Below are positions 8,738 through 18,490 of a stretch of 64,000 bases of DNA, piece by piece (within the stretch, counting starts at the first letter, position 1; each line of letters starts with the position of its first letter). The notes beneath the pieces were generated by a model. It had not been told where the DNA came from. It saw only the letters and a list, made by a program, of their open reading frames with translations, and ran no database searches. The position numbers were made by a program, and so were the translations under genes. The DNA is taken from the NCBI GenBank assembly GCA_900551445.1, contig URWA01000008.1:1-64000 (forward strand), read 5' to 3'. This stretch comes from an uncultured Bacteroides sp. Its GTDB lineage: Bacteria > Bacteroidota > Bacteroidia > Bacteroidales > Bacteroidaceae.

Positions 8738-8863
8738 AATCAATAAATATCCCCGGAGGGTGGCAAATGAATGTCGTTCAAACGAAAAAGTGTGCCAAAG
8801 ATTGGAAAAACACCTCATCCTTGGCACACCAATTTCTATAATAGATTTAAAAGAATTCTATCA

Positions 8864-10810
8864 TTACTGGTTGGCATAGCTACCTGCTTTTACAGGCCAT
8901 CCCGGATTCTGGTAAACTACGGAAGTAGAAACATCGCCACCTTCTTCGGGAGTAGACATACGGAATACATCGTATGACAGCGGAGAGAGGTAGTTGGTTT
9001 CTTCAAAGCAGTAGCCGTTGTACTTCTTGACCAATTCGTTCATTGCCTGCGGGCGCAGGTATTTGCTGACGGAAGCATCGTTAGGAGCTGTATAGTTCAG
9101 CTTGCAGGCGGTGCAGGCAGCTTCGAAGTCGGTGTGGAATTCATCCCAGTAATTCATTCCTTCTACCCAGTAGTTCTGCATCATGTCGAGTGAACGCCAG
9201 CGATACAGGTCGTCCTTACGCATACCTTCCGCAATGAGTTCGCTGCGGCGTTCGCGACGGATGTTGTAGAGAGTTTTGTCCACCAGTTCTTTTCCGGAAT
9301 AGCGGGCCAGGTCGATTTCCTTGCTCAGGTCGGTAGCGTTGATGGTCTTCTGGAAATCAGAATCGACGCCTGCACGGGTACGCAGTGCTGTCCAGTATTT
9401 TTTGAGGGTAGCGTCTTCCAGTGTGTTGTAGCGCAGGTAGTAAGCTTCGATGTAATTCAGGTAAGCTTCTGCCGCACGGAAGATAGGCAATGCCAGCGGA
9501 TAGGCACTGTTGTAAGTCACGTTGTTGTCGGCCCATCCTTTGCGAGGAATGTAGCCGGTGCTGGTCACGCGGATGCCACTGGCTGCAATCAGTCCGGGGT
9601 ACTGGTACATGATGTCTTTCCCATTGAGGGTCATGATTTTGTCGCCGGGTTTTGCCACGGAAGTCACCAGACGCAAGTCGCGGTTTTCCATGGTGCTTTT
9701 CAGATTCTTGTCGCCCTGATAAGCGCCCTCACTTGCATAAATAGGCAGACCGTTGGTCATCAGATAGCTGTCTACCAGTGAGCGGGTGAAACCCGTGTTG
9801 TCGCCGTGTGAGAAAATATAGGTCTTGTCGCCCACTTCGATGGCACCATAGCCGTGGGTAGCTCCCATCACCTGGTTCTGCACCTTGGCATCTTCGCTAT
9901 ACATACGCCACAACAACACTTCGCCACGCTGTCCGGACAGGTCGGTCTGGTTGTACAGACTGGCATAGTCGGTTGTCAATGAGGAGCCTTCGCCCACTTC
10001 TTTGGCCGACTGGATAGCTTCGTCCAGGAAGAATTCTATTTCCTTGTTCAAATCGGTATGGAAAGAAGCGGCATCACCCGGCCATCCCGGTCCGCCCGGA
10101 ACGCGTGCCGTACCTGCATGGTATTTTTCCCAGGTAGCTTCGTACAAAGCCACGCGTGACTTGAACAGCAAGGCACATTCGCGGTTCAGACGGTGAGCAG
10201 TGAAGCTGTTTGACTTGGGATACATCAGGTCGATGGCCTGATCCAGGTCGCTCAGGATGAAGCGGGCCACTTCGTTGCGCGGCTTGCGCTTGTTGGCTTC
10301 CACATTGGCAGCATAGTCACCGTCGGTCAGCACTTCGGTCAGGATAGGGAAGTCTCCGTATGCTTTCAGGAGGCTGAAGTAGGTGTAAGCCCGGAAGAAG
10401 TACATTTCGCCGATGTAATGGTTCACGTTGGCGCCGGGGCTCAGCGTCCCGTTTTTCAGGTTTTCTTCCGTGCGTGCCAGAAAGAGGTTGCAGTTACGGA
10501 TGGTGCTGAAGCTGCCGTAGCTGCCAGTAGCCGGCACCTGGACGCGCTGAGGAAGGAAGTTATCCACCTGGTCGATTGTCGTCATGTCGTCGCTGTTGTT
10601 GTCGGTGGTGAAGTATCCAAAGGTTCCTGTACCCGTCCCGTGGTCGGGCAGCAGACCGTACATGTTGTTGCAATAAGGTTCCAGCTGATTTTCGGCAGTG
10701 AAGAAGTTGCCGTCTACATTGTCTGAGATAGGCTCTTTGTCCAGAAAGTCGGCGCAAGAGGTTCCCATCAGCAAGGTAGCTGAAAATAAGAATATATATT
10801 TCAGTTTCAT
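8864..10810 (-). CDS. SusD/RagB family outer-membrane glycan-binding lipoprotein
   Basis: 648 residues. The start gives a lipoprotein signal (MKLKYIFLFSATLLMGTSC, Cys19). The mature protein has the SusD pattern: an N-terminal FLDKEPISD segment, a TPR-like helical core (RNCNLFLARTEENL, IGEMYFFRAYTYFSLLKAYGDFPI), and the C-terminal RRERRSELIAEGMRKDDLYRWRSLDMM block. It sits on the cell surface as the lid of the SusC transporter and binds the oligosaccharide. Its ATG lies 23 bp after the SusC stop, the usual SusC-SusD order. The ligand is inferred only from the sulfatase and fucosidase neighbours. Confidence 0.96.
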   Translation of the reverse strand: MKLKYIFLFSATLLMGTSCADFLDKEPISDNVDGNFFTAENQLEPYCNNMYGLLPDHGTGTGTFGYFTTDNNSDDMTTIDQVDNFLPQRVQVPATGSYGSFSTIRNCNLFLARTEENLKNGTLSPGANVNHYIGEMYFFRAYTYFSLLKAYGDFPILTEVLTDGDYAANVEANKRKPRNEVARFILSDLDQAIDLMYPKSNSFTAHRLNRECALLFKSRVALYEATWEKYHAGTARVPGGPGWPGDAASFHTDLNKEIEFFLDEAIQSAKEVGEGSSLTTDYASLYNQTDLSGQRGEVLLWRMYSEDAKVQNQVMGATHGYGAIEVGDKTYIFSHGDNTGFTRSLVDSYLMTNGLPIYASEGAYQGDKNLKSTMENRDLRLVTSVAKPGDKIMTLNGKDIMYQYPGLIAASGIRVTSTGYIPRKGWADNNVTYNSAYPLALPIFRAAEAYLNYIEAYYLRYNTLEDATLKKYWTALRTRAGVDSDFQKTINATDLSKEIDLARYSGKELVDKTLYNIRRERRSELIAEGMRKDDLYRWRSLDMMQNYWVEGMNYWDEFHTDFEAACTACKLNYTAPNDASVSKYLRPQAMNELVKKYNGYCFEETNYLSPLSYDVFRMSTPEEGGDVSTSVVYQNPGWPVKAGSYANQ

Positions 10811-10833
10811 AATTATCGATTGTTTTTGTTAGT

Positions 10834-13800
10834 TTACAAAGTTACGTTTACGCCACAAGAGAGGGTACGGCTCAACGGATAAGTCATACCGTTCTGATAC
10901 AATGCTTCCGGATCGAAGTTCTTGTTGATGGAAGTACCTGTCCACAAGTTGTCGCCTGAGAAGAATACTCTGACGCGTTCCAGTCCGATTTTGTGAACCC
11001 ATGCTTTCGGCAGAGTATAACCGATTTGCAGGTTCTTCAGACGGATGTAAGAAGCGTTTTGTACGAACTGCGACTGGCTCTGGCGGTTCTGGTTGGAGTT
11101 CCAGAGAGGACGCGGATAGTAAGCGTTGGTGTTTGCTCCCAACGGGTCGCCTTCCGGACGGAAGAAGTCCCAGTGTTCCTTGTAACCGGTAGAAGACCAT
11201 GCGTTGCCGTCTACACCCCAGAAAATCATACCGCTCAACAGGTAGTCACGTTTGGCCACACCCTGGAAGAAGATGCTCAGGTCGAAGCCTTTCCATTCTG
11301 CACCGATGTTCAAACCGAAGCGGAAACGCGGAGTCGAGTTACCAATAATCTTACGGTCGCCCGGGTTGTCTACTGTATTCTCGCCGTTGGTGATTTTTCC
11401 GTCACCGTCCAGGTCGGCATACATCATGTCACCGGCCTTCCATCCTGAAGCAGCCAGGCTGACACCCGGAATGGTGTTCTGGTCTACCTTCTCCAAGTGT
11501 GCGGCCATTTCTTCGTCTGTCTTGGCCATGCCTACTGATTCATATCCCCAGATTTCGCCCAGATACTGTCCGGTGTAATAAGTGGAGAGTGACTTGCTGG
11601 CGTTGGGGTATTCCGTAATCTTAGTACGTGAATCAGAAAGGTTGAAGGCTACATTGTAGTTGAATTCACCGATGCGGTCCTGCCAGTTCAGCTGGAGTTC
11701 CCAACCTTTGGTGCGCAAAGACGTATTGTTGCGTTGTGGAGCCGAAGCACCCACAATCGGAGAGATTTCCTGTGCCGGTCCTACCATGTCTTTGGTATCA
11801 CGGATAAAGTAGTTGAAGTAACCGCTCAAACGGTTGTTGAAAGCGCCGAAGTCCACACCGTAGTTGTAGCTGTAAACACGTTCCCAAGTCAGCAGGGAGC
11901 TTACCAGTCCCGGAGCGCTTGCAATGTTCGACTTGTTGGCCGCATCCAGCAACCAGCGTCCGCCTGCATCCGGGCTGCCCACTGTGACTGCCTGAATGGC
12001 ATAAGTAGGATAGTAGGAGTTGGTGTTCTGGTTACCAAGGCTACCATAAGAGAAGCGGGGTTTCAAGGTGTTGACCCATTTGCTCAACGGTTCCCAGAAG
12101 GATTCGCGAGCGATGTTCCAACCTACGGAAACAGAAGGGAAGGTAGCCCAGCGGCTGTCTGCGCGGAAACGGGAAGAACCGTCGCGGCGGATGTTGAATT
12201 CAAACAGGTAACGTCCGTCGAAGTCGTAGTTCAAACGTCCGAAATAACCTAATGATGACCACTCACCGCGGTATGCGCCGTTGCTCTGTGTACCGGTAGA
12301 AGTGTTGACATCCGGATTGTTGTCGTTCATCACGTCGGAACGTTTGGCCCATACATTGTTGTAGCGGTAGCTTTCGCTGTTCATACCGAGCATCACTTTC
12401 AGGTTGTGCTTTTCCAGGAAATTGAGGCTGTAGTCGGCATAGAGTGAAGTGGTAATCATCGTTTCACGCTGCTGTTCGCTGTAAGCCCAAGTCTTTCCGG
12501 CTGCCAGGTCGGCGTCACCACCCAGCCATTGTTCGGGAATCGGATTGTTTTCTTTGTCATAGAGATACACTCTGGCCACATTGTAAAGGTGTTCGTAGCT
12601 GCCTGTACGCAGAGCCAGGTCACCGTGAATGGTCAGTCCCTTCATCGGAGTCAGAATCAGGCTACCCTGTGTGAAGTAAGTGTCGTCCTGTGTATTGGAG
12701 CGTCCGCCCGAGGTCAGCTGCATCAGTTTCGGGTTACGAGTGTAATGACCGTTGTTGTCGTAAAGCGGCATGTTGGGGTGCAGCTTGGTAGTTTCTGCAA
12801 AGAAACGGTCGCCATACAGTTTCAGGAAGGTCGGCATGCCAATGTCTTCGCGGATGAAACGGCTGTTGAATTCCAGACGCATCCATTTGGTGATTTCCGC
12901 ACTGATGCGGGCACTGGCATTGTAACGCTTTTTGTTGTCGTTGGCGTAGTTCATCTGTCCGTCCTGGCTCAAGAAGGCACCCGATACATAATATTGTATC
13001 TTTTCATTACCTCCCGACAGGCTTACGTTGTGCTCTTGTCCGAAAGCCGTCTTGTCGATGAAGTTGCGAGGCCAGTTCTGGTTGTCGTTGGAGTTCTGGT
13101 TGAAAGCGAAGCAGTTGCCGTTTTGTGAAAGAGACGGGTCGGCAGTGGTAGTAATCTCCCCGCGCATGTACTGCTGGATACGTTCCATGGTGATGTCCGA
13201 GAAAAAGTGTGCTTCACCGGAACCCGTGTTGTCGATGGCACGGTTGAAGTACTGTGCAAAAGTATAGGCATCCAGCATGTCAGGGATGTTGGTCGGACGA
13301 GACCAGCGCAGGTTGTTGGAGTACGAAATGCTGGTCTTACCCTGCTTACCTTTCTTGGTAGTAACCAGGATAACGCCGAACGGAGCACGTGAACCGTAGA
13401 TGGCAGCAGAAGCCGCATCCATCAATACCGAGATGTTGTCGATGTCCTGCGGGTTCAACTGGTTCAGGTCGCCTGCCACACCGTCAATCAGCACGAGGGG
13501 AGAAGCGCTGGAACCTGTTCCCAGGTTACCTGTACCACGGATATTGAAAGAAGGATTGGCATCCAGCTTACCGCCGGCATCCGGGATGCTGACGTTCAGA
13601 CCCGGAACTACACCTTGCAGGGCCTGACCTACGGAGGTTACCGGACGGGATTCCAGTTTCTTGTTGTCCACCGAAGCCACGGCACCGGTCAGGTTCACTT
13701 TCTTCTGTGTACCGAAACCTACCACTACCACTTCGTCGAGTGTCTGGGTGTCTTCCGACAGGGCTACCTGATAAGAGGTCTTGCCTTTCTGTACCGGGAT

Positions 13801-14049
13801 TTCCAATGTCTGATAACCGATGTACGATACGACCAGCGTACTTCCGGCAGCCACGTTGTTGAGCTGGAAGTTTCCGTCCAGGTCGGTGATACCGCCGTTG
13901 GTCGTACCTTTAATCACTACTGACGCCCCGATGATGGGTTCATTCAGCTTCTTGTCTGTGACAATTCCGGAGATGCTCATCTGTTGCGCGTGTAGCGGTA
14001 GCAAACCTGCCAGCACTGCGATGAGCAGAGTGATGAATTGTGTCTTCAT
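10834..14049 (-). CDS. SusC/RagA family TonB-dependent outer-membrane transporter
   Basis: 1071 residues. A signal peptide (MKTQFITLLIAVLAGLLPLHAQ) is followed by a carboxypeptidase-regulatory-like domain (ISGIVTDKKLNEPIIGASVVIKG), a DEVVVVGFGTQKK TonB-box/plug start, the plug domain with NIRGTGNLGTGSSASPLVLIDG, and a long beta-barrel ending in SCGVNVTL. It imports large oligosaccharides across the outer membrane using TonB energy. It is the first gene of the leftward operon and faces the hybrid two-component regulator across a 240-bp intergenic region. It appears full-length and intact. Confidence 0.97.
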   Translation of the reverse strand: MKTQFITLLIAVLAGLLPLHAQQMSISGIVTDKKLNEPIIGASVVIKGTTNGGITDLDGNFQLNNVAAGSTLVVSYIGYQTLEIPVQKGKTSYQVALSEDTQTLDEVVVVGFGTQKKVNLTGAVASVDNKKLESRPVTSVGQALQGVVPGLNVSIPDAGGKLDANPSFNIRGTGNLGTGSSASPLVLIDGVAGDLNQLNPQDIDNISVLMDAASAAIYGSRAPFGVILVTTKKGKQGKTSISYSNNLRWSRPTNIPDMLDAYTFAQYFNRAIDNTGSGEAHFFSDITMERIQQYMRGEITTTADPSLSQNGNCFAFNQNSNDNQNWPRNFIDKTAFGQEHNVSLSGGNEKIQYYVSGAFLSQDGQMNYANDNKKRYNASARISAEITKWMRLEFNSRFIREDIGMPTFLKLYGDRFFAETTKLHPNMPLYDNNGHYTRNPKLMQLTSGGRSNTQDDTYFTQGSLILTPMKGLTIHGDLALRTGSYEHLYNVARVYLYDKENNPIPEQWLGGDADLAAGKTWAYSEQQRETMITTSLYADYSLNFLEKHNLKVMLGMNSESYRYNNVWAKRSDVMNDNNPDVNTSTGTQSNGAYRGEWSSLGYFGRLNYDFDGRYLFEFNIRRDGSSRFRADSRWATFPSVSVGWNIARESFWEPLSKWVNTLKPRFSYGSLGNQNTNSYYPTYAIQAVTVGSPDAGGRWLLDAANKSNIASAPGLVSSLLTWERVYSYNYGVDFGAFNNRLSGYFNYFIRDTKDMVGPAQEISPIVGASAPQRNNTSLRTKGWELQLNWQDRIGEFNYNVAFNLSDSRTKITEYPNASKSLSTYYTGQYLGEIWGYESVGMAKTDEEMAAHLEKVDQNTIPGVSLAASGWKAGDMMYADLDGDGKITNGENTVDNPGDRKIIGNSTPRFRFGLNIGAEWKGFDLSIFFQGVAKRDYLLSGMIFWGVDGNAWSSTGYKEHWDFFRPEGDPLGANTNAYYPRPLWNSNQNRQSQSQFVQNASYIRLKNLQIGYTLPKAWVHKIGLERVRVFFSGDNLWTGTSINKNFDPEALYQNGMTYPLSRTLSCGVNVTL

Positions 14050-14117
14050 AAGGTTCCTTTTTTTAGATTAAGTTATTAAATTAGATGGTTAAACAAATTG
14101 GGTGTCTTCACCTTTTG

Positions 14118-14125
14118 CAAAGCTA
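14118..14125 (-). promoter_or_regulatory. -7 promoter box for the SusC operon
   Basis: TAGCTTTG on the minus strand matches TAnnTTTG and lies about 70 bp before the SusC ATG. No clear -33 TTTG is present, as expected for a promoter that needs an activator such as the divergent hybrid regulator. Confidence 0.55.
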
Positions 14126-14289
14126 TGAATTTAATGTTTCAGTCACGGTGGGTAAACGTCGCATTAATGGGGGGTATTCTTCTTATCACCGTTTTTTTAG
14201 GGGGAAAATCTGTTTTTTTCACTTTCAGAAGGCATTTTGTAGCGGATTTTTGTTTTCTTTGCATTTGTTTACTAGGCTAAATCTAAAGA

Positions 14290-17200
14290 ATGAAAAATTA
14301 CACGCTCATACTTCTCTTTCTTTTGGGGTTGGCGTTACCGTCCAGGGCACAGAGGTTGCTGGAAAAAGATTTTCAGGTGCTGAACATGAACGACGGAATT
14401 GCCGACAATGACATTCATTCCATTGAAAAGGATGCCGAAGGCTTTATCTGGTTTGGTACCAGCAGCGGATTGAGCCGCTACGACGGGCAGGATTTCAAGA
14501 CTTTCCGCATCACGGAGGCCCTTCATCGCACGGTGGGGAAAGTAGTCTCACTGAACAAAGATTATTTGCTGGTCCGTTCGGAGCGGACACTGTTTCTCTT
14601 CGACAAGCAGCGGGAAAGGTTTCTCTCTCTCTGGGATGTGGAGCGGAACAGGATTGTGGACTTTACCCGTTTCGTGGCTACCAGCGACGGACATTGCTGG
14701 GGAGTGGCCGGAAACACGCTTTCGGAGATGGATTTGTCTACGGCTTCTTTCCGGGAAGATACGGCCTTTGTTCATTTGCAATCCACGGTCAAGGTGGAAT
14801 CGGAGCAGGAACTTATGATGCTCTGTCTGGGAGAAGACGGGAAGAGTCTTTATGGTATAGGACGGAAAGGTACGGTTTACCGATACGACCGGAGTCAGAA
14901 ACGGATGGAAACGCTATGTGTCCGCCCGATGCAGCGGGATGTGCTGGTTACTTCGGCGTTGCAGGGGGATAATTTTCTGTGGATAACGACTCTCGGCGAC
15001 GGATTATATGCTTACGATCTGACGACCCGTGCGGAACACCACTGGAACTACGATTCGGCCAACCGTAATGAACAGCTTTCGCACAACGATGTGTACCAGC
15101 TCCTGCCGCTGGGGGATTCCCGCTACATGGCTTTGACATGGAACGGCTATACGATGCTCACGCTGACACCGGAACGGGAATTGAAGATGCAGGCTTTTCA
15201 TTCTTTCGGGAACAGCGGCAACCAGTACATCGAAACACGTATGGTGACCGGCTATTACGACCCCGAAGGACTGCTGTGGATTGGAACGGAAGGAGGAGGC
15301 GTGCTGTTTTCCGACCTGCGGCAGCTTTTCTATCAGCAATATGCACAGGCACATTCCAATGAACTATGCGGCATCCAGATGGATAAGGAAGGTTATCTTT
15401 GGCTGGCTACTTTTCATAAGGGCCTTTTGCGCAGCACGCAGCCTTTTGATGGAGTTCAACCGTTGGATTTTCAGCCGGTGGCTCCCGGTGTGGTGGCCAT
15501 TCACACCGTACTCTGCAGTGCGGCGGATACCTGCGGCGGACTTTGGTTCGGCTCCCGGAACGGGAGTGTACTCCGGTATGGAGAGGACGGTAGCTGGCAG
15601 GTGGCGGTGGTTGGTCCGGAAGGAGATGCACCGCTTGCGGTATGGACTCTTCTGCCTTTCTCGGAGAACGAGGCATGGGCTGGTACAAACAACGGACTTT
15701 ACCGGGTGAATCTCCGCAGGGGGACTTCGGTGAAGGTGGAATGGAACAATCCGCAGATTCCCGACCATATTCAGGTGCGTGCGCTGGCAATCAGTGATGC
15801 CCGTACGCTGTGGGTTGGTACGACCCGTGGACTGTTGCGCCTCTCGATGGAAGGCAACCGGGTGGTACGCTCCTATGCCGGTTACGAGCGGGAAGCCGAC
15901 CTGTCGCCGACGGACGTGGAAGTGCGGGCACTTTTGTTCGGTTCCGACCAAGTCTTGTGGGTGGGATATGCCGGAAACGGACTGGGGGCCTGTTCACCTG
16001 TAGACAACCGGATTTTGTTTCATTATACCACGGAGGAGGGCTTGTGCAGTAATTTTGTGACCGTTTTGGCCGAAGACGGCGACCATTCCTTGTGGGTGGG
16101 CTCCAATTCCGGTATCTCCCGCTTGAGCCGTCATTTGCAGTCGTTCTACAATTTCTATATCTCGGGCAGTAACCGTTCTGTGTTCTTCGGAAAGGATTTC
16201 CTGTTCTGGGGCAACCATAGCACGCTGACTTATTTCCGTCCCTCTCGGCTCCGCTTTCATTATCCCATTGAGAAGGGAAGAGTGGTATTCACCGACTTGG
16301 AGGTGAACCATGCATCGGTGCAGATTGGGGAGTCCGTGAACGGGCAGGTGGTTTTGCCTCGCTCCTTGCTCTATACCACGAGCCTGCATCTGAACCATGC
16401 CAACCGGAACTTTTCGCTTTCATTCTCCAACCTGCTTTACCTGCACAAGCTTCAGAAATACCTCTATCGCCTGTACCCGTATCAGGAGGAATGGATTATG
16501 GCCGACGAAGGAGATAAGATTTCCTACGACCGTCTGCCGGCGGGAGAATACACGTTTCAGGTGAAGACGGTCTTTCAGGACCAGAGCGAGGGAGAGGTGA
16601 GCAGTCTGGCCATCGTAGTCGATCCGCATTGGAGCGGGACCTGGTGGTTCCGTCTGCTGGTGGCTGTGGGACTGATAAGCATGGTACTGGTCTACCTCCA
16701 CCGCGTACGGTTGAAAGAGAAGCGCGTGCAGTATGAGTTGCGGCTGGAGCACGAACTGTTTACGGTGAACATGGAGCGCAACAAGGAAATCGAGCTTCGC
16801 AAGGAGCGGGAAGATTTCTTCACGATGGCCGCCCACGAGCTGCGTACCCCGCTTACCCTGATACTGGCTCCTTTGCGTGAACTCCTGCACAAGACACCCA
16901 CTTCGCATCCTTTCTATGCCAAGCTGTCCATGATGTTCAAGTACGCCGAAGGGCTGCATACCCTGACCGACCGTCTGCTTTACATCCAGAAGGCAGAGGC
17001 TGGGATGGTGAAGCTCCGTCTGTCGCAGGTGGATGTGGAAGCCCTGCTGGTGGACGTGGCACAAGGGTTCCAGTCGCTGGCTGCCGAACGGAAGATAGAT
17101 TACGTTTGGGAACTGGCTTCCGACTGTGTACCGGTATGGGCCGACCGGGAGAAACTTTCATCGGTGGTGCAGAACCTGATATCAAATGCGTTCAAATACA

Positions 17201-18447
17201 CGTCGGAAGGAGGGAAAATCCGTCTGAAGGTGGAACGGAAAGAAATAGACGGGGAATATTTCTGCTGTCTGTCGGTGAGCGATACCGGAAAAGGCATTGA
17301 TAGTGTTCTCCTGCAGCATATCTTCGACCCCTTCGTGACGGGAAAGGAAGCACCCGCTGTTTCTACGCATGTGGGTATTGGCCTGAAAATCGTGAAACAC
17401 ATCGTGGAGATGCATCACGGACGGGTCACCGTAGACAGCGAGCCGGGCAAGGGTAGTTTGTTCTGTGTGTACCTGCCCGAAGGAAAATCACATTTCAGTG
17501 AAGACGACTGTACATGGGAAGAAGGTTCAGAGGCCGTCGTTGCTCCGGAGGTCTCCTCTGTTGTGCCGGAAATGATTTTCCCTGCGACATCGGAACACGT
17601 CGCAGAGGCGAAGGGGGAGAAGCAGACCGCTGCCCGCCAGACGGTGCTCGTGATAGAAGACAATACCGACATGCGTCACTACCTGTGCGAATTGTTGCGG
17701 AAGCAGTATCGGGTGCTGGAAGCCGAAAACGGAGAAGAAGGTCTGAAGACCGCCGTAGAGCAGGTGCCCGACCTGGTGCTGTCGGATGTGATGATGCCCG
17801 TGATGGACGGGTTCACCTGCTGTGCCGAACTGCGCAAGCGGAAGGAAACGGCCCACATCCCCGTCCTGATGCTTACCGCCAAGGCCGAGGACAGAGACAG
17901 TGTGGAAGCTTCCCGGCGAGGAGCCGACGACTACCTGTGCAAGCCGTTCAATCCGGAAGTGCTGCTGGCCAAGATAGCCTGTCTGCTCGACATGCGCCGC
18001 CGCCTGAAACAGATTTACACCCGTACGTTGCTGCATGCGTCGTCTGCCGCGTCAGCTTCGACGGAGAAAGCGGAAAATGCGGAAAGCGAATTTATGCAGA
18101 AGGTGTGGGCTTGCATCGAGGCAAATGTCAGCAATCCTGATTTCAATGTCAAGGTGCTGTCTGGAGAACTTCACATGAGCCTGGCCACCCTTTACCGCAA
18201 GCTGAAGCAGCATACCGACCTGTCGGCCGTGGAACTGATTCGCCACATCCGTATGACCAAGGCCGCCTTGCTGCTGATGGAAACCAGTCTCTCGGTAACG
18301 GAAGTGGCCGAACGCGTAGGCTTCAACGACCTGCCTACCTTCCGCAAGCATTTCACGGACATGTTCGGCGTTTCCCCTTCCAAGTATGCCGAGAGCGGGC
18401 AGGGCGGAAACAACAAGTCCCAGCCAGAGGCCGGGACCGGGGTGTGA
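14290..18447 (+). CDS. Hybrid two-component system sensor/regulator of the polysaccharide locus
   Basis: 1385 residues combining a sensor and a response regulator in one protein. Order: signal peptide; periplasmic beta-propeller (Reg_prop repeats such as IWFGTSSGLSRYDG and LWIGTEGGGV, about 30-700); Y_Y_Y domain; membrane segment WWFRLLVAVGLISMVLVYL near 785-803; HisKA with AAHELRTPLT (His near 848); HATPase (VQNLISNAFKY, DTGKGI, GIGLKIVKHIVEMHHG); receiver domain from about 1118 with SDVMMP Asp near 1165; C-terminal AraC helix-turn-helix. It senses a glycan fragment in the periplasm and activates the divergent SusC operon. It converges on the next AraC gene at a shared hairpin. Confidence 0.97.
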   Translation: MKNYTLILLFLLGLALPSRAQRLLEKDFQVLNMNDGIADNDIHSIEKDAEGFIWFGTSSGLSRYDGQDFKTFRITEALHRTVGKVVSLNKDYLLVRSERTLFLFDKQRERFLSLWDVERNRIVDFTRFVATSDGHCWGVAGNTLSEMDLSTASFREDTAFVHLQSTVKVESEQELMMLCLGEDGKSLYGIGRKGTVYRYDRSQKRMETLCVRPMQRDVLVTSALQGDNFLWITTLGDGLYAYDLTTRAEHHWNYDSANRNEQLSHNDVYQLLPLGDSRYMALTWNGYTMLTLTPERELKMQAFHSFGNSGNQYIETRMVTGYYDPEGLLWIGTEGGGVLFSDLRQLFYQQYAQAHSNELCGIQMDKEGYLWLATFHKGLLRSTQPFDGVQPLDFQPVAPGVVAIHTVLCSAADTCGGLWFGSRNGSVLRYGEDGSWQVAVVGPEGDAPLAVWTLLPFSENEAWAGTNNGLYRVNLRRGTSVKVEWNNPQIPDHIQVRALAISDARTLWVGTTRGLLRLSMEGNRVVRSYAGYEREADLSPTDVEVRALLFGSDQVLWVGYAGNGLGACSPVDNRILFHYTTEEGLCSNFVTVLAEDGDHSLWVGSNSGISRLSRHLQSFYNFYISGSNRSVFFGKDFLFWGNHSTLTYFRPSRLRFHYPIEKGRVVFTDLEVNHASVQIGESVNGQVVLPRSLLYTTSLHLNHANRNFSLSFSNLLYLHKLQKYLYRLYPYQEEWIMADEGDKISYDRLPAGEYTFQVKTVFQDQSEGEVSSLAIVVDPHWSGTWWFRLLVAVGLISMVLVYLHRVRLKEKRVQYELRLEHELFTVNMERNKEIELRKEREDFFTMAAHELRTPLTLILAPLRELLHKTPTSHPFYAKLSMMFKYAEGLHTLTDRLLYIQKAEAGMVKLRLSQVDVEALLVDVAQGFQSLAAERKIDYVWELASDCVPVWADREKLSSVVQNLISNAFKYTSEGGKIRLKVERKEIDGEYFCCLSVSDTGKGIDSVLLQHIFDPFVTGKEAPAVSTHVGIGLKIVKHIVEMHHGRVTVDSEPGKGSLFCVYLPEGKSHFSEDDCTWEEGSEAVVAPEVSSVVPEMIFPATSEHVAEAKGEKQTAARQTVLVIEDNTDMRHYLCELLRKQYRVLEAENGEEGLKTAVEQVPDLVLSDVMMPVMDGFTCCAELRKRKETAHIPVLMLTAKAEDRDSVEASRRGADDYLCKPFNPEVLLAKIACLLDMRRRLKQIYTRTLLHASSAASASTEKAENAESEFMQKVWACIEANVSNPDFNVKVLSGELHMSLATLYRKLKQHTDLSAVELIRHIRMTKAALLLMETSLSVTEVAERVGFNDLPTFRKHFTDMFGVSPSKYAESGQGGNNKSQPEAGTGV

Positions 18448-18468
18448 TAAATCAATCAGAGGAATATT

Positions 18469-18490
18469 GTGCGGACAAGTTTATCCGCAC
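18469..18490. terminator. Convergent hairpin between hybrid regulator and AraC gene
   Basis: GTGCGGA (18469-18475) pairs with TCCGCAC (18484-18490) around an 8-nt loop. It overlaps the last codons of the leftward AraC gene and lacks a T-run, so termination is only plausible. Confidence 0.45.
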
